DNA from: Phytophthora sp. 'mugwort'
Taxonomy: Eukaryota; Oomycota; Peronosporomycetes; Peronosporales; Peronosporaceae
Length of the DNA stretch: 64,000 bases
Direction of reading: 5' to 3'
NCBI GenBank assembly: GCA_033558025.1
Contig: JAUCEF010000005.1
Span: 2,418,001-2,482,000, forward strand
The translations under genes were made by a program, and so were the position numbers. The notes beneath the pieces were generated by a model. The model did not search any database. It was not told the DNA's origin and saw only the letters and a program-made list of their open reading frames with translations. This document shows positions 35,561 through 46,500 of the stretch, one piece after another; position 1 is the stretch's first letter, and the number at the start of each line of letters is the position of its first letter.

Positions 35561-35757
35561 GTGTCTTATGCACACATCAGTGAACTGTAGCTCTCAGTAT
35601 TTGAGAGAATAAGATTCAACACGTACACCAGTTTCTAGTTAATACTTGGATTTTTTCTCACTTTATTAGTTGTTTATTTTTACTGTACTGGTAGTGTTAC
35701 TAGTAGTACTCTATTTTGCGTTTGTGTTGCGTATTACTACGACCATGTATACATGTA

Positions 35758-36364
35758 CTACTTGGTCAGTCGACCCTTCTTCATAGTTCTGGACTGGGTC
35801 CGGAAGGCGGAGTAGTGCGCGGTGCCACCGTAGACCTTTTTGTCAGGCATGAAGACGGTGTACAGGTCGGAAGTTGGATGCTGTTTGGGCATGCCGTAGG
35901 TCGCAAGCCAGTGCTTTAAACTGGTGATCGTGGTGCTGGTGTGCTCCACATCTTGATCCTCGGCGCTCTTTTCGATCTTTTCAGTGAGCTGGTCGATCTG
36001 CTTTTGAAGGTGCACAATCTGCTCCTGCAGCCGCTGCACCTCGCCAGTACGCAGGACGTTCTTCACGTGCTCGGGCTGTTCATAGTACGCAAAGTATCCT
36101 GGTCGCTTGGAAGCCGTGATGGCTGCCTCCAGGTTCTTGCACGTCTTGCGAGACACCTCGTTGAATCCACCGGGCGCTGTAACGAGAGACAAAATCGTCA
36201 TAGTTAAAACACTTGCAAAAACTCACTGCAAGACTCGCATAAAATAAACCACATGTAGGCACACTCAACCTACCGTTGAGAAGCTCATTGAGCTTAGTCG
36301 CCTTGGTCTTTTGCTGCTCTAGCAGCTCGATCTTCTTCTTTACGAGCTCCTGCGCTACATCCAT
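35758..36364 (-). CDS. Small coiled-coil protein, 2 exons, unknown function
   Basis: Exons 36364-36274 and 36176-35758 (GT-AG, phase 1) give 169 aa. The N-terminus is highly charged and helical (MDVAQELVKKKIELLEQQKTK). A short turn (APGGFNEVSRKTC) and a heptad-like helix (VQRLQEQIVHLQKQIDQLTEKIEKS) follow. The C-terminus is basic and aromatic (KKVYGGTAHYSAFRTQSRTMKKGR). There is no signal peptide. I do not recognise the family. It starts 259 bp from the divergent TilS-like gene. Confidence 0.78.
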
Positions 36365-36623
36365 GTCGGTCGAGCTTCTGCTTAAAATCTCGTGATGTGG
36401 CGAGTACAGATACTACGAGCGAGGAGCAGCAGCTCGAGGCTGAGAGGCAGAATTCGGACCCATGACCATGCACGAGGAATCGTCCTCGTATCTCGTTCTA
36501 CGCCGCAAATAGTTTCTTGAAGTGGATCTAAACTAAACTTTGTCAGTACGCCGATAAACTACTGATATATGCTGAATACCAGTTTGGGTAATATAATACA
36601 CACTTGATCATTGACGAACGACG

Positions 36624-38118
36624 ATGTTGTGCGGCGCGCGTGTGCAGGCCCAGCGCTCGCTATCCAGGCTCATCGGGGCCCACTTATCTACGGCAAAAGA
36701 TAACGCAGCACCCATCTATCGCAATACCCCCGTCTCGGCCATGATGTTCGCAGAGTTCGTTCGCAAATGCGGCCTGTCGAAGAAGAGGCTGCACCAGGAG
36801 CTCTATCCGCTGGAGCAGGGGCGCTGCGTGCCGAAAGGCGAGTTCCCCATTGCAGTGGCGGTTTCGGGAGGTGCTGACAGCATCGCGTTGATGCTGCTAC
36901 TGAGGGAGTATCTGCAGGAGAATCGGATTAAGACCCCGCTCCTGGCAGTCACTGTGGACCACCAGCTGCGACCCGAGAGCAGCAATGAGGCGCTGGAGGT
37001 TGCCAAAATATCTTCTGAGCGTGGCGGTATAACACACGTTACGAAAGTTTGCGAGTGGTACGTTGAGCAGCAAGGAGGAGAAGGGCGCCAGCATTCATTA
37101 AGGCCGGTAAAGCCACGCGACAGCAAGATGGAGGAACAGGCGCGACAGTATCGATACGACTTGCTGCGGCAGGTCTGTCTGGAGCACCGCGTGCGCTGCT
37201 TGTTTGTGGCTCACAACTGCGGCGATCTGTTGGAGACGACACTCTTTCGCCTCGGAAGGGCGAGCGGGATTAACGGCCTAGCAGGGATTGCAAACCAGTT
37301 GCCATTCTTCTCGCTCAATGGGTTACCAAATCGATCAACTCACAGCGGAGAGTTGGCGACAAACAATGCGACAACGCTTGTCCGGCCGTTGCTCTCTGTC
37401 AATAAGGACGAGTTGATAGCAACATGCCATCGCTTTCAGCAGACGTGGATACACGATCCGTCCAATGATGATCCCATGTATGACCGGGTTCGGATTCGTC
37501 AGGTACGTCTGTAATTTATGTATGTATGCGAACGAAAAAGGATTGTTCTCTAAGTCGCATTCTGAACAGGAGTTGAAGCGGGTTGAACAGGAGCAAGGAC
37601 CTGAGATCCTGGACTTGTTCGCTAGGTTCCAGCATACTGCAGAGAAAGCGAAGAAAGAGTTTGCACGAGTTGGTACGGAATTGAATATGTGTTGCCTGTG
37701 TGCTCGACGTCATCACTAACAAACCCCAACGGCTCATGTCTGCAGAACGAGCCATGCTTCGCAAGTATACTGATGTCTGGGAGCCAGATCTTGTCGTCGT
37801 GCGAATGGCTGTTTTCCACGACCCAGACATGTTCGACGAGCTGCTGCATCGGATCCTTTCGATTATCATTGTGCATATCGGAAACAAGGAGGTACCTCCT
37901 CGATTAGCATCCGTCGCTCGCCTCGTAAGAGATCTAGAGCGTTTGGAAACAGGGAAGCAAGTCACGTTAGGGGCATGCCGGGTAAGGTTTTAGTTGTCAC
38001 GTTTGCTGCACGGGTAGGTAGACCTGTGTCATAACTAACCAGTGTGAACCTGACTTGACAGATTAAACGCATCGCAAAAGGCCGACGGCTAGAGTTCCAG
38101 CCAGAACGTAAGAGGTGA
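36624..38118 (+). CDS. tRNA(Ile)-lysidine synthetase-like protein (TilS), probably mitochondrial, 4 exons
   Basis: TilS ligates lysine to C34 of the CAU-anticodon tRNA-Ile so that it reads AUA. This occurs in bacteria and organelles. Exons 36624-37502, 37570-37672, 37746-37981 and 38062-38118 give 424 aa. The N-type ATP pyrophosphatase P-loop is AVSGGADSIALMLLL (about 75-90). VTVDHQLRPES and the FVAHNCGDLLETTLFRLGRASGINGLAGI region are typical of TilS (usual HxxDDxxET replaced by HNCGDLLET). The 70-residue N-terminal extension has Arg, Ser and Ala and few acids early on, fitting a mitochondrial transit peptide. The C-terminal half (RVGTE junction onward) is less conserved. Confidence 0.88.
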
Positions 38119-38260
38119 AGACTGAGCAATGGATGTAGTACTTTCCTTGAAGTACATTGTAGTTAGCAAACAGCTTCAACATAAGTTTACCCCTTTTCTA
38201 GAATACCGATGATACCGGTATACTGATGGGCGACGTCTCCGAGCCAGCCATCGCGAGCTG

Positions 38261-38275
38261 GTCATTGTTCAACTA
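38261..38275 (+). promoter_or_regulatory. Candidate oomycete initiator of the FKBP gene
   Basis: GTCATTGTTCAACTA resembles the YCAYTYY core with a following CAWT-like element, 30-45 bp before the FKBP start codon. Confidence 0.45.
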
Positions 38276-38304
38276 AATCTCACTACAACGACACCTTGTA
38301 GATA

Positions 38305-39523
38305 ATGGGCAAGAAGTCTGTGCCGACCGAGGTGGCACCAGTGCCCGGGTTTTTCGGCCACGTGGTGAAGCCTGGCCACCCGCTCATGTGGTCGAACGAG
38401 GTCGAGGACTTCTGTATGCAGCTCAACTCGGCGGCATTGGGCGCCGACGCCACCAAGGGCCGCTCTACCCTGTCCGTGGTGGCCAAGACGTCCAAGATCG
38501 CTCTGTGCACGCTGACGCCCGAGGTGGCGGAACAGTGGAACCTGACACAGACGTTCACGCCCATGGACGGCGCCATCGAATTCGTGGTAGACGGCCCCAA
38601 CGCCATCCACCTCACGGGCTTCATTGAGGTGGAGGACGAGGAGGATAGCGGCGACGAGCACGACTTCGACGATCTGGATGAGGACGAGGACGAGATGATG
38701 GTGTTCGGTGGCGATGACGACTTGAGCGAAGTCTCGGAAGAGAAGGAGGGGCTAAACGATGAGACCAAGAAAGACCGCTTTGAAGTGCTCGAGGAGCGTC
38801 TTCATAACGAGCCGGAGACCAAGAAGAGTTCACCCAAGAAGGCTGTGAAGAAAGAAATCAAGGATGAGATCAAGAAGGAGGAGACTAGGAAGGAGATAGC
38901 TGCCAAGAAGGCTAAGGCTGCTGCTGCTGAGGCTGAGAAGAAGGTGAAAGAGGAGAAGGAGGCGACCAAGAAGAAGGCGAAGGCTGCCAAGCAGGCCGAG
39001 AAGGAGAAGAAGACCGCCGAGAAGCTCGCCGAGGTTACTGCCACCAACCCGAAGAGCAAGAAACGCGCGGCTCCGGCGGAGTTCGTGGAAGTCCCGAAGA
39101 AGGCCAAGGTCGCTACCCGCGTGCACAAGGGCGTGACCATCGAGGACGTGTAAGTTCTGAGTGATACGACTGATTGTGCTGAGAGCCTCGATCTAATTGT
39201 TTGATGCTTGATTATGCTATTGCAGTGCTGTGGGCAAGGGACGTCCCGTGCAGCGTGGCCGCAAGGTGGGCATTCTGTACCGGGGCCGGCTGACGAACGG
39301 CAAGCAGTTTGACGCCACGCAGAACCGCAAGAAGCCGTTCACTTTCCGCCACGGTATCGGCGATGTGATTAAGGGCATGGACATCGGTATCGAGGGCATG
39401 CGTGTTGGCAGCAAACGCACGGTCACCATCCCGTCGCGTCTTGGCTACGGCCGTGAAGGCGCGCCGCCCACTATTCCGGGCAACGCCGACCTGATTTTTG
39501 AGATCGAGGTCGTGAACGCATAG
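38305..39523 (+). CDS. Nuclear FK506-binding protein with nucleoplasmin-like N-terminus (FPR3/FPR4/FKBP46-type), 2 exons
   Basis: Peptidyl-prolyl isomerases of this type act in nucleus and nucleolus on histones and chromatin. Exons 38305-39149 and 39226-39523 give 380 aa. The N-terminal ~105 residues (GFFGHVVKPGHP...LTPEVAEQWNLTQTF) resemble the nucleoplasmin-like fold of these FKBPs. They are followed by an acidic tract (EDEEDSGDEHDFDDLDEDEDE) and a long Lys/Ala/Glu-rich helix (about 180-260). The C-terminal FKBP domain (exon 2) has GRKVGILYRGRLTNGKQFD, FRHGIGDVIKGMDIGIEGM, IPSRLGYG and a DLIFEIEVV ending. The intron splits the linker from the FKBP fold. Confidence 0.92.
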
Positions 39524-39812
39524 ATGACTGGTACATACCTCGATTAAACCACGAAGGACACGTTACTGTTTACCACTTCCATCTCGTTTAACATTCACGT
39601 TTGCTGTGCAAAGTCTGCCAACGACCATGAGATCGTACAACGGCTCTTCACTATTGCAGGCATCCAAACTAGTGAAACAAGGGCTGAAGCAACGCCTTAC
39701 TGAACTTGTATGACAGTCACCACCTGTTCATCTCAACATCAATTGGATACGTGTCACGTAGTCAAGAGGAAGGTGCATAATGCAAATGACGCGCTTGGAC
39801 ATGAAGCAAGGG

Positions 39813-39839
39813 AAGCTCCCGTGCGTTGCACGGGAGCTT
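39813..39839. repeat. Perfect 12-bp hairpin with 3-base loop
   Basis: AAGCTCCCGTGC, then GTT, then GCACGGGAGCTT: a perfect inverted repeat in otherwise ordinary intergenic DNA. Its shape recalls the short hairpins near Helitron 3' ends, but no CTRR terminus follows on either strand. Confidence 0.85.
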
Positions 39840-40017
39840 GAGAAAAAGAACTTTATTGGTCGTTACCCTCGAGGGGGAACGCAGATTCAGGCGAGGAATT
39901 TAACTCCCCGTCATAGATATCGAAGTATAGTACTGTTGGTTACGTTGGCTTGGTCAGGCGAGCCAGGAAGGTCGCTGCCTTGTTTCCCCTCGAAGACTGA
40001 CGGGCTGTAGAAGCGTC

Positions 40018-40248
40018 CTACCGCAGCATGTTAAAGAAAACGAAGGCGTCCATCTTGGCTTGCTCTTGCTGCTGCTCCACGGTCACGGCCGCGTTAGCGT
40101 TATCTCTCCGGGCTGCGAGGTCTGCGAAGGGGCCGGAGGCCACGTTCTGCTTCGCAGGCGACAGGCGGTTGCTGGTGGAGGGCGACTGTAGCGGGCGCTT
40201 GGCCTGGGGTGACACCATAGAGATGAGATCCTTGAGCAGGTTGGGCAT
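40018..40248 (-). CDS. Possible small protein, 76 aa
   Basis: The frame from the ATG at 40248 (MPNLLKDLISMVSPQAKRP) reads without a break to TAG at 40018. The protein is Ser/Pro/Gln-rich with an acidic-aromatic end (AKMDAFVFFNMLR). It has no signal peptide or known domain. The open frame extends upstream to an earlier ATG at 40338, which is less likely to be the start. Real gene status rests only on an open, compositionally plausible frame. Confidence 0.4.
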   Translation of the reverse strand: MPNLLKDLISMVSPQAKRPLQSPSTSNRLSPAKQNVASGPFADLAARRDNANAAVTVEQQQEQAKMDAFVFFNMLR

Positions 40249-40339
40249 GGCGGCGGCTTGGATGTTAGCTTTAGGAAAGAAGCTTCGAAACACGAATGCT
40301 TGGAGGCGAAACGAATAATGAGGAAGTCTTGTAGGCAAC

Positions 40340-42002
40340 GACGGCGCTCCTGGTTGAACTACAGCGCACCACCAAGCAGAAGGACAGAGAGTCCCCAGCC
40401 ATGTGCTTGTTCTTTGCTGCTGTATTGTTACGTCGACACTTCGTCATTGGCCGAAACTGATTTTGGCCAATAACAGAAAAGGACTGACTACTGGCTGAAA
40501 ATTAGAGAAAGTCGCTGATTGGTGGAAAAGCGAATCTTTGTGTTGATTTGCGACGTTTGTATGAGAGTTTGTATGCGGAAGTAATCCCAAGACTATCGAC
40601 GCACGTGAAGTGGCGTCGGGCGACAGCGGAGTTTTTGCAACGGTGACCCGGGGGCGTGTTCGGCCAATGTCCGTCGACTCTCGCATGTCTGGACCACTTC
40701 AACGCCGATCGTGTCTCTGCTGCGAAGCTGGCAGGCAAATCACGCCGGGCAGCAGGACGGCTCCGCTACTGTGCCACTGACTTCTATACCGGGGCTTGGA
40801 GTTGCTGCAATCGCTGGCCGATTCGCGGCGTCGAGCGGACCAAAAATTAGGCCCACTGGGGCCCCGCTTCAGATTTCTGCTTGGCGAGTGCGGCTGCAAA
40901 ACACGTTTGCTAGGCGTGACATCACTGACGTGGTCGACTCAATTCAAGCCCGTTGACGAAACCAACCAAGCGTGACTAGTACAGAATCACTCTTTAATTA
41001 CCTTCTGATCAATGTAGATGCTGATGCGATTAAGGGACAGCTCTCCAACGGCAACATCGGTCTTCGCCGGAGTTCCATTTTCGCGAATACAGGATTTGTA
41101 ACACACTCGTAGCGCTGGGTGTAAAACTAACGTATAATATACTACTAAATATTAATACATGAAATTATTATTAATAGTACTTGATGGCGCGCTCGTCGGG
41201 CAACTGTAATACAGGTGATTCTTTTGGTGTTTATGGGATTATCTTGAGGCAATGGGGATCACTACCCGGTCAAAAGACTTTCAGCCACTCCGTACGTACA
41301 GACCCTGCATGTTTGAATGAATCCACATAAATCGACGTAAGATGACCCAGATTTTGTTTTTAGGCCATTTGGCAGACACTTAAACACTGCGTCAAGATCT
41401 CGGGCCGGTTTCTTCGAAGCACATGCCCTGAATTTGAGAGTCGTAGCCAACGGGCAATACGAATATCATAGTAGACAACATGCTTGTATGAGTTCTACTA
41501 CGTTCACGAGCACTTATCTCCATGATGCGAGAGGAAAGCGATTTCACTTTCTGGAATGCGGAATATCCAAAATGAAGCCAGCACGAACACGAATAACCAC
41601 GGGTTTCGTTGCCGCCATGCTCGCCATTATCTACATTGTCTACCTCTCGTGAGCATCCCTAAGAAAAAAAAAAAAAAAAACTTTGGGCAATGCTAAAAGC
41701 TACTGAGTATGTCAGCACAACTAAGGCGTTGTCGACCAGATGCATCGTCTCAAATGTCAATTTTCCTGCCACTCAACACCATCAATGATTCGGGGAAAGA
41801 AGAGAAGAGTGGGCCTTACTCTCAAAGGGTAGAGCATTTGCTGGACATACATACAATATTGAACTTGTGCTTCCAGAATTTCACGCTATAATGCTCACAA
41901 CAAAAAAAAGGAAACACAAATTACCGGTAGTATCACTGCGACCAAAGCATAGCTTGTGTAAATGGCACTCAGCACCTACTCTATGTATGATGCAGCTTGA
42001 TC
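40340..42002. other. Mostly empty intergenic region with a possible microprotein
   Basis: No conventional gene is supported. A 26-codon frame at 41572-41652 (+) reads MKPARTRITTGF, then a hydrophobic helix AAMLAIIYIVYL. Eleven bases later comes a run of 17 A (41664-41680). The rest is AT-leaning with short unrelated frames. Just left of this stretch (39540-40010) there is also no gene. Confidence 0.45.
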
Positions 42003-43346
42003 TTAAAGCTCATCCCTTTCAGCGGCGTTGCTCAAAATTTCGTTCATGATGTCGTCGTCTTCGTCGTCGTCTTCGAGCTCGTCCACCTGCACGTCCTTGC
42101 CATCCCACGGCTTAACCGTCTTAATTTCCGGCAGCTCGTCAAAGCCAACCGTCGACTCGCGGCCCTGCATGACACCTTCCAGGAACTCAGCGATGGCCTC
42201 TGCCGTGAACGCACCGCGCTGCACCACGTATCGCTTGCGGTCCAGGTTGATAGCCACCAGCGACGGGTATCCGAACGTCAGCTCGAACCGGTTCTCAAAC
42301 TCAAGCTGGTCGCCACCCTGCATCCATCCGAACTTGAACGGCTTGCCGCGCACCAGCTTCGCGGCCTCCTCGAGTGTGTTGATGTAACCCTCACGCGCGC
42401 TCTTGCTGCTTTCGGTAATGTGGGGCAACACGCTAATAACGCAACTAGATTTGCCTTCGCAAAAGTCGGTCAGAGTGTCTGCTGAAATGAATTCCTTAAT
42501 CCGCAGACCACCACCCATGACATCCAGCGCGGCGAGACCGAACTCCGTGATAGCCGAAGCTGTGCGTTCGCCTTGGTAGTCCTCAGCATCTTTAGGACCC
42601 TTAGCATTGGGTCCGAAGACCTTAATAGTCGGGAACCCCTCGATGCCATACTCCGAAGCCTTCACCTCATTGGCCGTCGCTTCGAGCGCAGCAACCTTCA
42701 CAGATCCCTTTAGATCGGACGCAGCCTGTTCCCACTCCGGGGCTAGTGCTTTACAGTGGCCGCACCACGGGGCATAAAACTCTACAAGCCAGACGTCCCC
42801 GCTGTTGAGCACCATCTCGTCGAACGTGTCGTCCGTGAGCGTGATGACACTGCTCTTGCCGCTGGGCGACTTCTTCTTGGGCTGCGGTTTGGGCTTCCTC
42901 TTCTTCTTTTCAGTGCCGTCCGACAGACGCGCTTTCACCATCCGACGCGAGGCTGTGAGCGCGGCGTCCACGATGCCCTTGGCCGTGCGCTCACCGTCGA
43001 AAGTCGTGGGCTTGGTCTTGTCCTCGCCGAAGATCTTAATGGCAGGGAAGCCGCGCACCTCAAATTCATTCACGAACTCCTCGTGCTCTTGGCAGTCAAT
43101 GGCTGCCACGTTCACGACGCCCTCCAGCGCCTTGGCCGCTTTCTTGTACTCCGGTGCCAGCGACTTGCAATGGCCGCACCACGGCGCGTAAAACTCAACG
43201 AGCCACACGCCCGAGTCTTGCTGCACCTGCTCGCGGAAGCTCTTCGGGTCCAGAATCTTCACGCTGTCCTCGCTCGAGTACATGCCCTGCACACTGGCCA
43301 GCAGACTCGCCGCCACCGCGCACACCAGCAGCGTAACGCCTTGCAT
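42003..43346 (-). CDS. Protein disulfide isomerase (P5/PDIA6-like), ER
   Basis: This catalyses disulfide formation and exchange in secretory proteins in the ER lumen. It is a single exon of 447 aa. The N-terminal signal peptide (MQGVTLLVCAVAASLLASVQG) and C-terminal RDEL retention signal, after an acidic tract (DELEDDDEDDD), fix the location. There are two thioredoxin domains, each with the active site WCGHC (about residues 56 and 195), joined by a Lys-rich linker (KKKRKPKPQPKKK). A third, redox-inactive thioredoxin-like domain with GGDQLEFENRFEL follows, as in P5. The start is 221 bp from the divergent calcium-channel start. Confidence 0.95.
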   Translation of the reverse strand: MQGVTLLVCAVAASLLASVQGMYSSEDSVKILDPKSFREQVQQDSGVWLVEFYAPWCGHCKSLAPEYKKAAKALEGVVNVAAIDCQEHEEFVNEFEVRGFPAIKIFGEDKTKPTTFDGERTAKGIVDAALTASRRMVKARLSDGTEKKKRKPKPQPKKKSPSGKSSVITLTDDTFDEMVLNSGDVWLVEFYAPWCGHCKALAPEWEQAASDLKGSVKVAALEATANEVKASEYGIEGFPTIKVFGPNAKGPKDAEDYQGERTASAITEFGLAALDVMGGGLRIKEFISADTLTDFCEGKSSCVISVLPHITESSKSAREGYINTLEEAAKLVRGKPFKFGWMQGGDQLEFENRFELTFGYPSLVAINLDRKRYVVQRGAFTAEAIAEFLEGVMQGRESTVGFDELPEIKTVKPWDGKDVQVDELEDDDEDDDIMNEILSNAAERDEL

Positions 43347-43356
43347 CGTCTTGTAT

Positions 43357-43374
43357 CAATTACGCAAATGACTG
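43357..43374 (-). promoter_or_regulatory. Candidate oomycete initiator of the PDI gene
   Basis: On the minus strand, AGTCATTTGCGTAATTG matches the initiator core (TCATTT) with a downstream AATT element and lies directly upstream of the PDI start. Confidence 0.6.
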
Positions 43375-43567
43375 CTCATGATACTCCGACGGGATAGGTA
43401 CGCCACGTGAATAACCACAATTGGCCAAAATAAGTCGGCTTAGATGATTGCGATTTGCCAAAACTGTAAGAGCAGGACATTGGCTAGAATTAATGAGACG
43501 GTTACAACTTCAACGCCAAGTGCAACGGACACGAGGAGAGCGCGCCTTCCTCACGCCAGCCTTCACC

Positions 43568-46500
43568 ATGGGCTCCGAGACGCTGCGGTACCGGAGCAAG
43601 ACGCTGTCCGCGACTACGACGGGACTTTTGCTGAAGAAGTTCCAGCTGGACACGCAACGCTCGCACAAGTTGGCGCTAGCGAGGGCCCAGGCTGCCACCG
43701 GGAGGCCCAAAGTGGAGACCTCCAGTACTAACGACGTCATCCAAACCCTCATCAACGCATCTGTAGGTCACCATTACGTACTAAAACATCGTTATACTAC
43801 AAGCTTCTAATTGACTCCTATCGTATTGTGGCGCCAGCCCGGGTGCTACCCGGGAGACGACGGCTCGAGCGACATCGCGGACCGCTACAACTTTTTCGCC
43901 CACCGGAAGCGCTTCTTGGTACTAGCTGGATGCCATTTACCGGAGGGTCGGCGTTAATAAATGATTTGTTTACGCACTCGACTAACACGCTGCTACTGGT
44001 TTTCTTTTGTGTCGTTAGTTCTCGCCGTGCTCGCTGGGCTTTTTCCACGAGAGTAGCCGTTTTCGACAGGCTTTGATATGGTGTATCACATGGAAGCGCT
44101 TCGACCAGTTCATCCTTCTTTTAATTCTAGCAAATTCGATCATCCTGGCTATTGCCGACTACAGCAAAGTGGATGAACAAGGAGATCTGGAGAGCTCGCA
44201 ATCGATCCGAAATGCTATCGTGAACTCGGCTGATCGAATATTTACCATTCTTTTCGCGGTGGAGTGTACGATGAAAATTGTCGCCATGGGTTTATTCGGC
44301 GAACAAGGCGCGTATTTGATGGATCCGTGGAACGGGATGGACTTCATTGTGGTGTTTATCGGGTACGTCGAGAGCTAACCATCCGATCCATTTAAACGTC
44401 CCCCTACGCTGTCTGTCCTAACACTAGTCTAATGGTCACTACAGCATTTTAGCCGTTATTCCAGGGATCCCGAACGTGTCGGTGCTTCGAATATTCCGCG
44501 TATTGCGCCCATTACGCAGTTTGAACGCTGTCGCCGGTAAGGCAATTATAAATGGCGATTGTTACGAAGCGAGAGCTAATACGACACTCGGTACTGTGCT
44601 GCAGGAATGAAGAAACTGGTGTCGGCCTTGCTCAAGTCGATTCCAGAGCTGCTTACTGTCGTAGCGTTTCTCTGTTTTCTGTTCTTCCTGTATGGAGTAA
44701 TTGGAGTTCAGTTGTGGAGCGGTGTGCTACACCCTCGTTGTCGCCTCACACCTTTTCCTCTCCGTTTGGATCCAGCTATCGAATTCGCCGCTTTTGGGGA
44801 GTACAAGGAAAACGTCTTAGCAAATTATTCGCTTTTCCCCTGTGTTAATGAACACAACGAACAGATCCCGCTGTCAAATGGATCGTGGTCGCACGATACG
44901 TCACCATGGAAAACCCCTCAGGTGTGTTTTTGGCCTGTCGCCGAAGAATCTCCACCAAGAACGTGTTCTCTCGGTGACAAACAGTTTCGTCAGTGTCCGG
45001 GTGGACAGGTACGTTGGGTTTGAAGCTGCCGAATTAATTACAGTTACAAGTTTAACAAGATGATCTATATGTTCCTTTTTGTGTGTTGTTGACTAGACTT
45101 GTGGGTCTGATTATGATGCCTTCGGAAACTTTCGGTTTACTCACCCGGATTCGTTAATCGTTCGACGCATTCTTGACAGCTCAACGTACAACGCTGATTT
45201 GAATTGGGGGTTTCTACATTTTGACAACATTGGGTCCGCATCCTTAGCCATTTTCCAGTGCATTACACGTGAAGGATGGTAAGTTTTGTTTTTCAACCGC
45301 GGATTGCATTGGCTCCGTGAAACTACGAAGAGATACTAACGCGCTGCGACATTGTCTATCGCAGGAGTGACATTATGTACATGCTCCAGGATGCAGGATA
45401 CGGCACAGTTGCGGTTGTTTACTTCGTCTCATTCATCATATTTGGCTCGTTTTTCATGCTCAACTTGACTCTAGCAGTTATCTGGGACAACTTCTCGGAA
45501 GCCTCTTTTTTCGAAGCAGAAGAGAGAAAAACATTGAAACGGGCTAAGGCCGCAGCGCTTACGCTGCGTGCAGCCCAAGCTGCCAGCGATCGGGTTTTGA
45601 ATTCACGCGTACATATAATTTTTGGAGCCATCGTAAACCATTGGACGTTTAACGTGGTCCAGACGGTCTTGATCTTGCTCAACACTATCATCCTGTCTTT
45701 GGATCAGTATCCAATTGATCAGAAACTCAACGAGACGGTGGAGAAGATTAATTTTGCGCTCTCGCTCGCATTTTTCCTTGAGGCCCTGCTGAAGATTATT
45801 GGGCTGGGCTGGAAGGGTTGGTTCGAAGATCGCTACAACCTATTTGATGCCACGGTTGTCGTGGTTAGTACGGTGGAAATGATATTTTCGCCGCCAGCAT
45901 TTCTTTTCCATCAACAAGGCACATTGTCGAAGACAGCGTCGTTCTCCGGTTTAAGATCTTTCCGACTCTTTGCGCTATTCAAACTCGCGCGGTACGTCTT
46001 ATGAATGTAAGTAAAAGGTCATTCTTTTCTCTAATGTGGCAAATCTCTTAAATTTGTAGCTCATGGCCTTCGCTACAAAAGTTACTGTCAACGATGATTA
46101 GTACTCTTCAAGAAGTCGGCAACTTCAGTGTATTATTCTTGTTGTTTCTGTATATTTATGCGCTAATTGGGATGCAAACGTTTGCGAACCAGTTTCGGTT
46201 TGATAAATATGGCTTCCCCGTTGACCGAAACCATGAGGCAGCTTACATACCGAGGGCAAACTTCGACACAATGCTATGGTCCGTGGTCACCGTATTTCAG
46301 GTGAGTGCTACTTATTTGTTTCGTTTTGTAGCGTAGTACACATATTCACGGAATTTACATGTAGATTCTCACTGGCGAAAACTGGAATGCCGTAATGATG
46401 GATGGGTGGCGGTCTTCTGGTTGGTCGGCAGTCTTGTACTTCGTATCTCTCGTCGTTCTAGGCAATTTTATTGTGCTTAACTTGTTTTTGGCAATTTTAC

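Larger units (their letters stand above)
28776..35568 (+). repeat. Tandem enolase array, 2,710-bp period
   Basis: Start codons at 28776, 31486 and 34196 are exactly 2,710 bp apart. The spacer after copy 1 (30141-31485) matches the spacer after copy 2 (32851-34195) wherever I compared them. From about 28941 onward the coding sequences also look identical. Copy 1 has a different upstream region. Copy 3 diverges right after its stop (shared TAAGTGTC, then different). The unit is therefore spacer plus gene, flanked by unique sequence at both ends. Confidence 0.95.
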
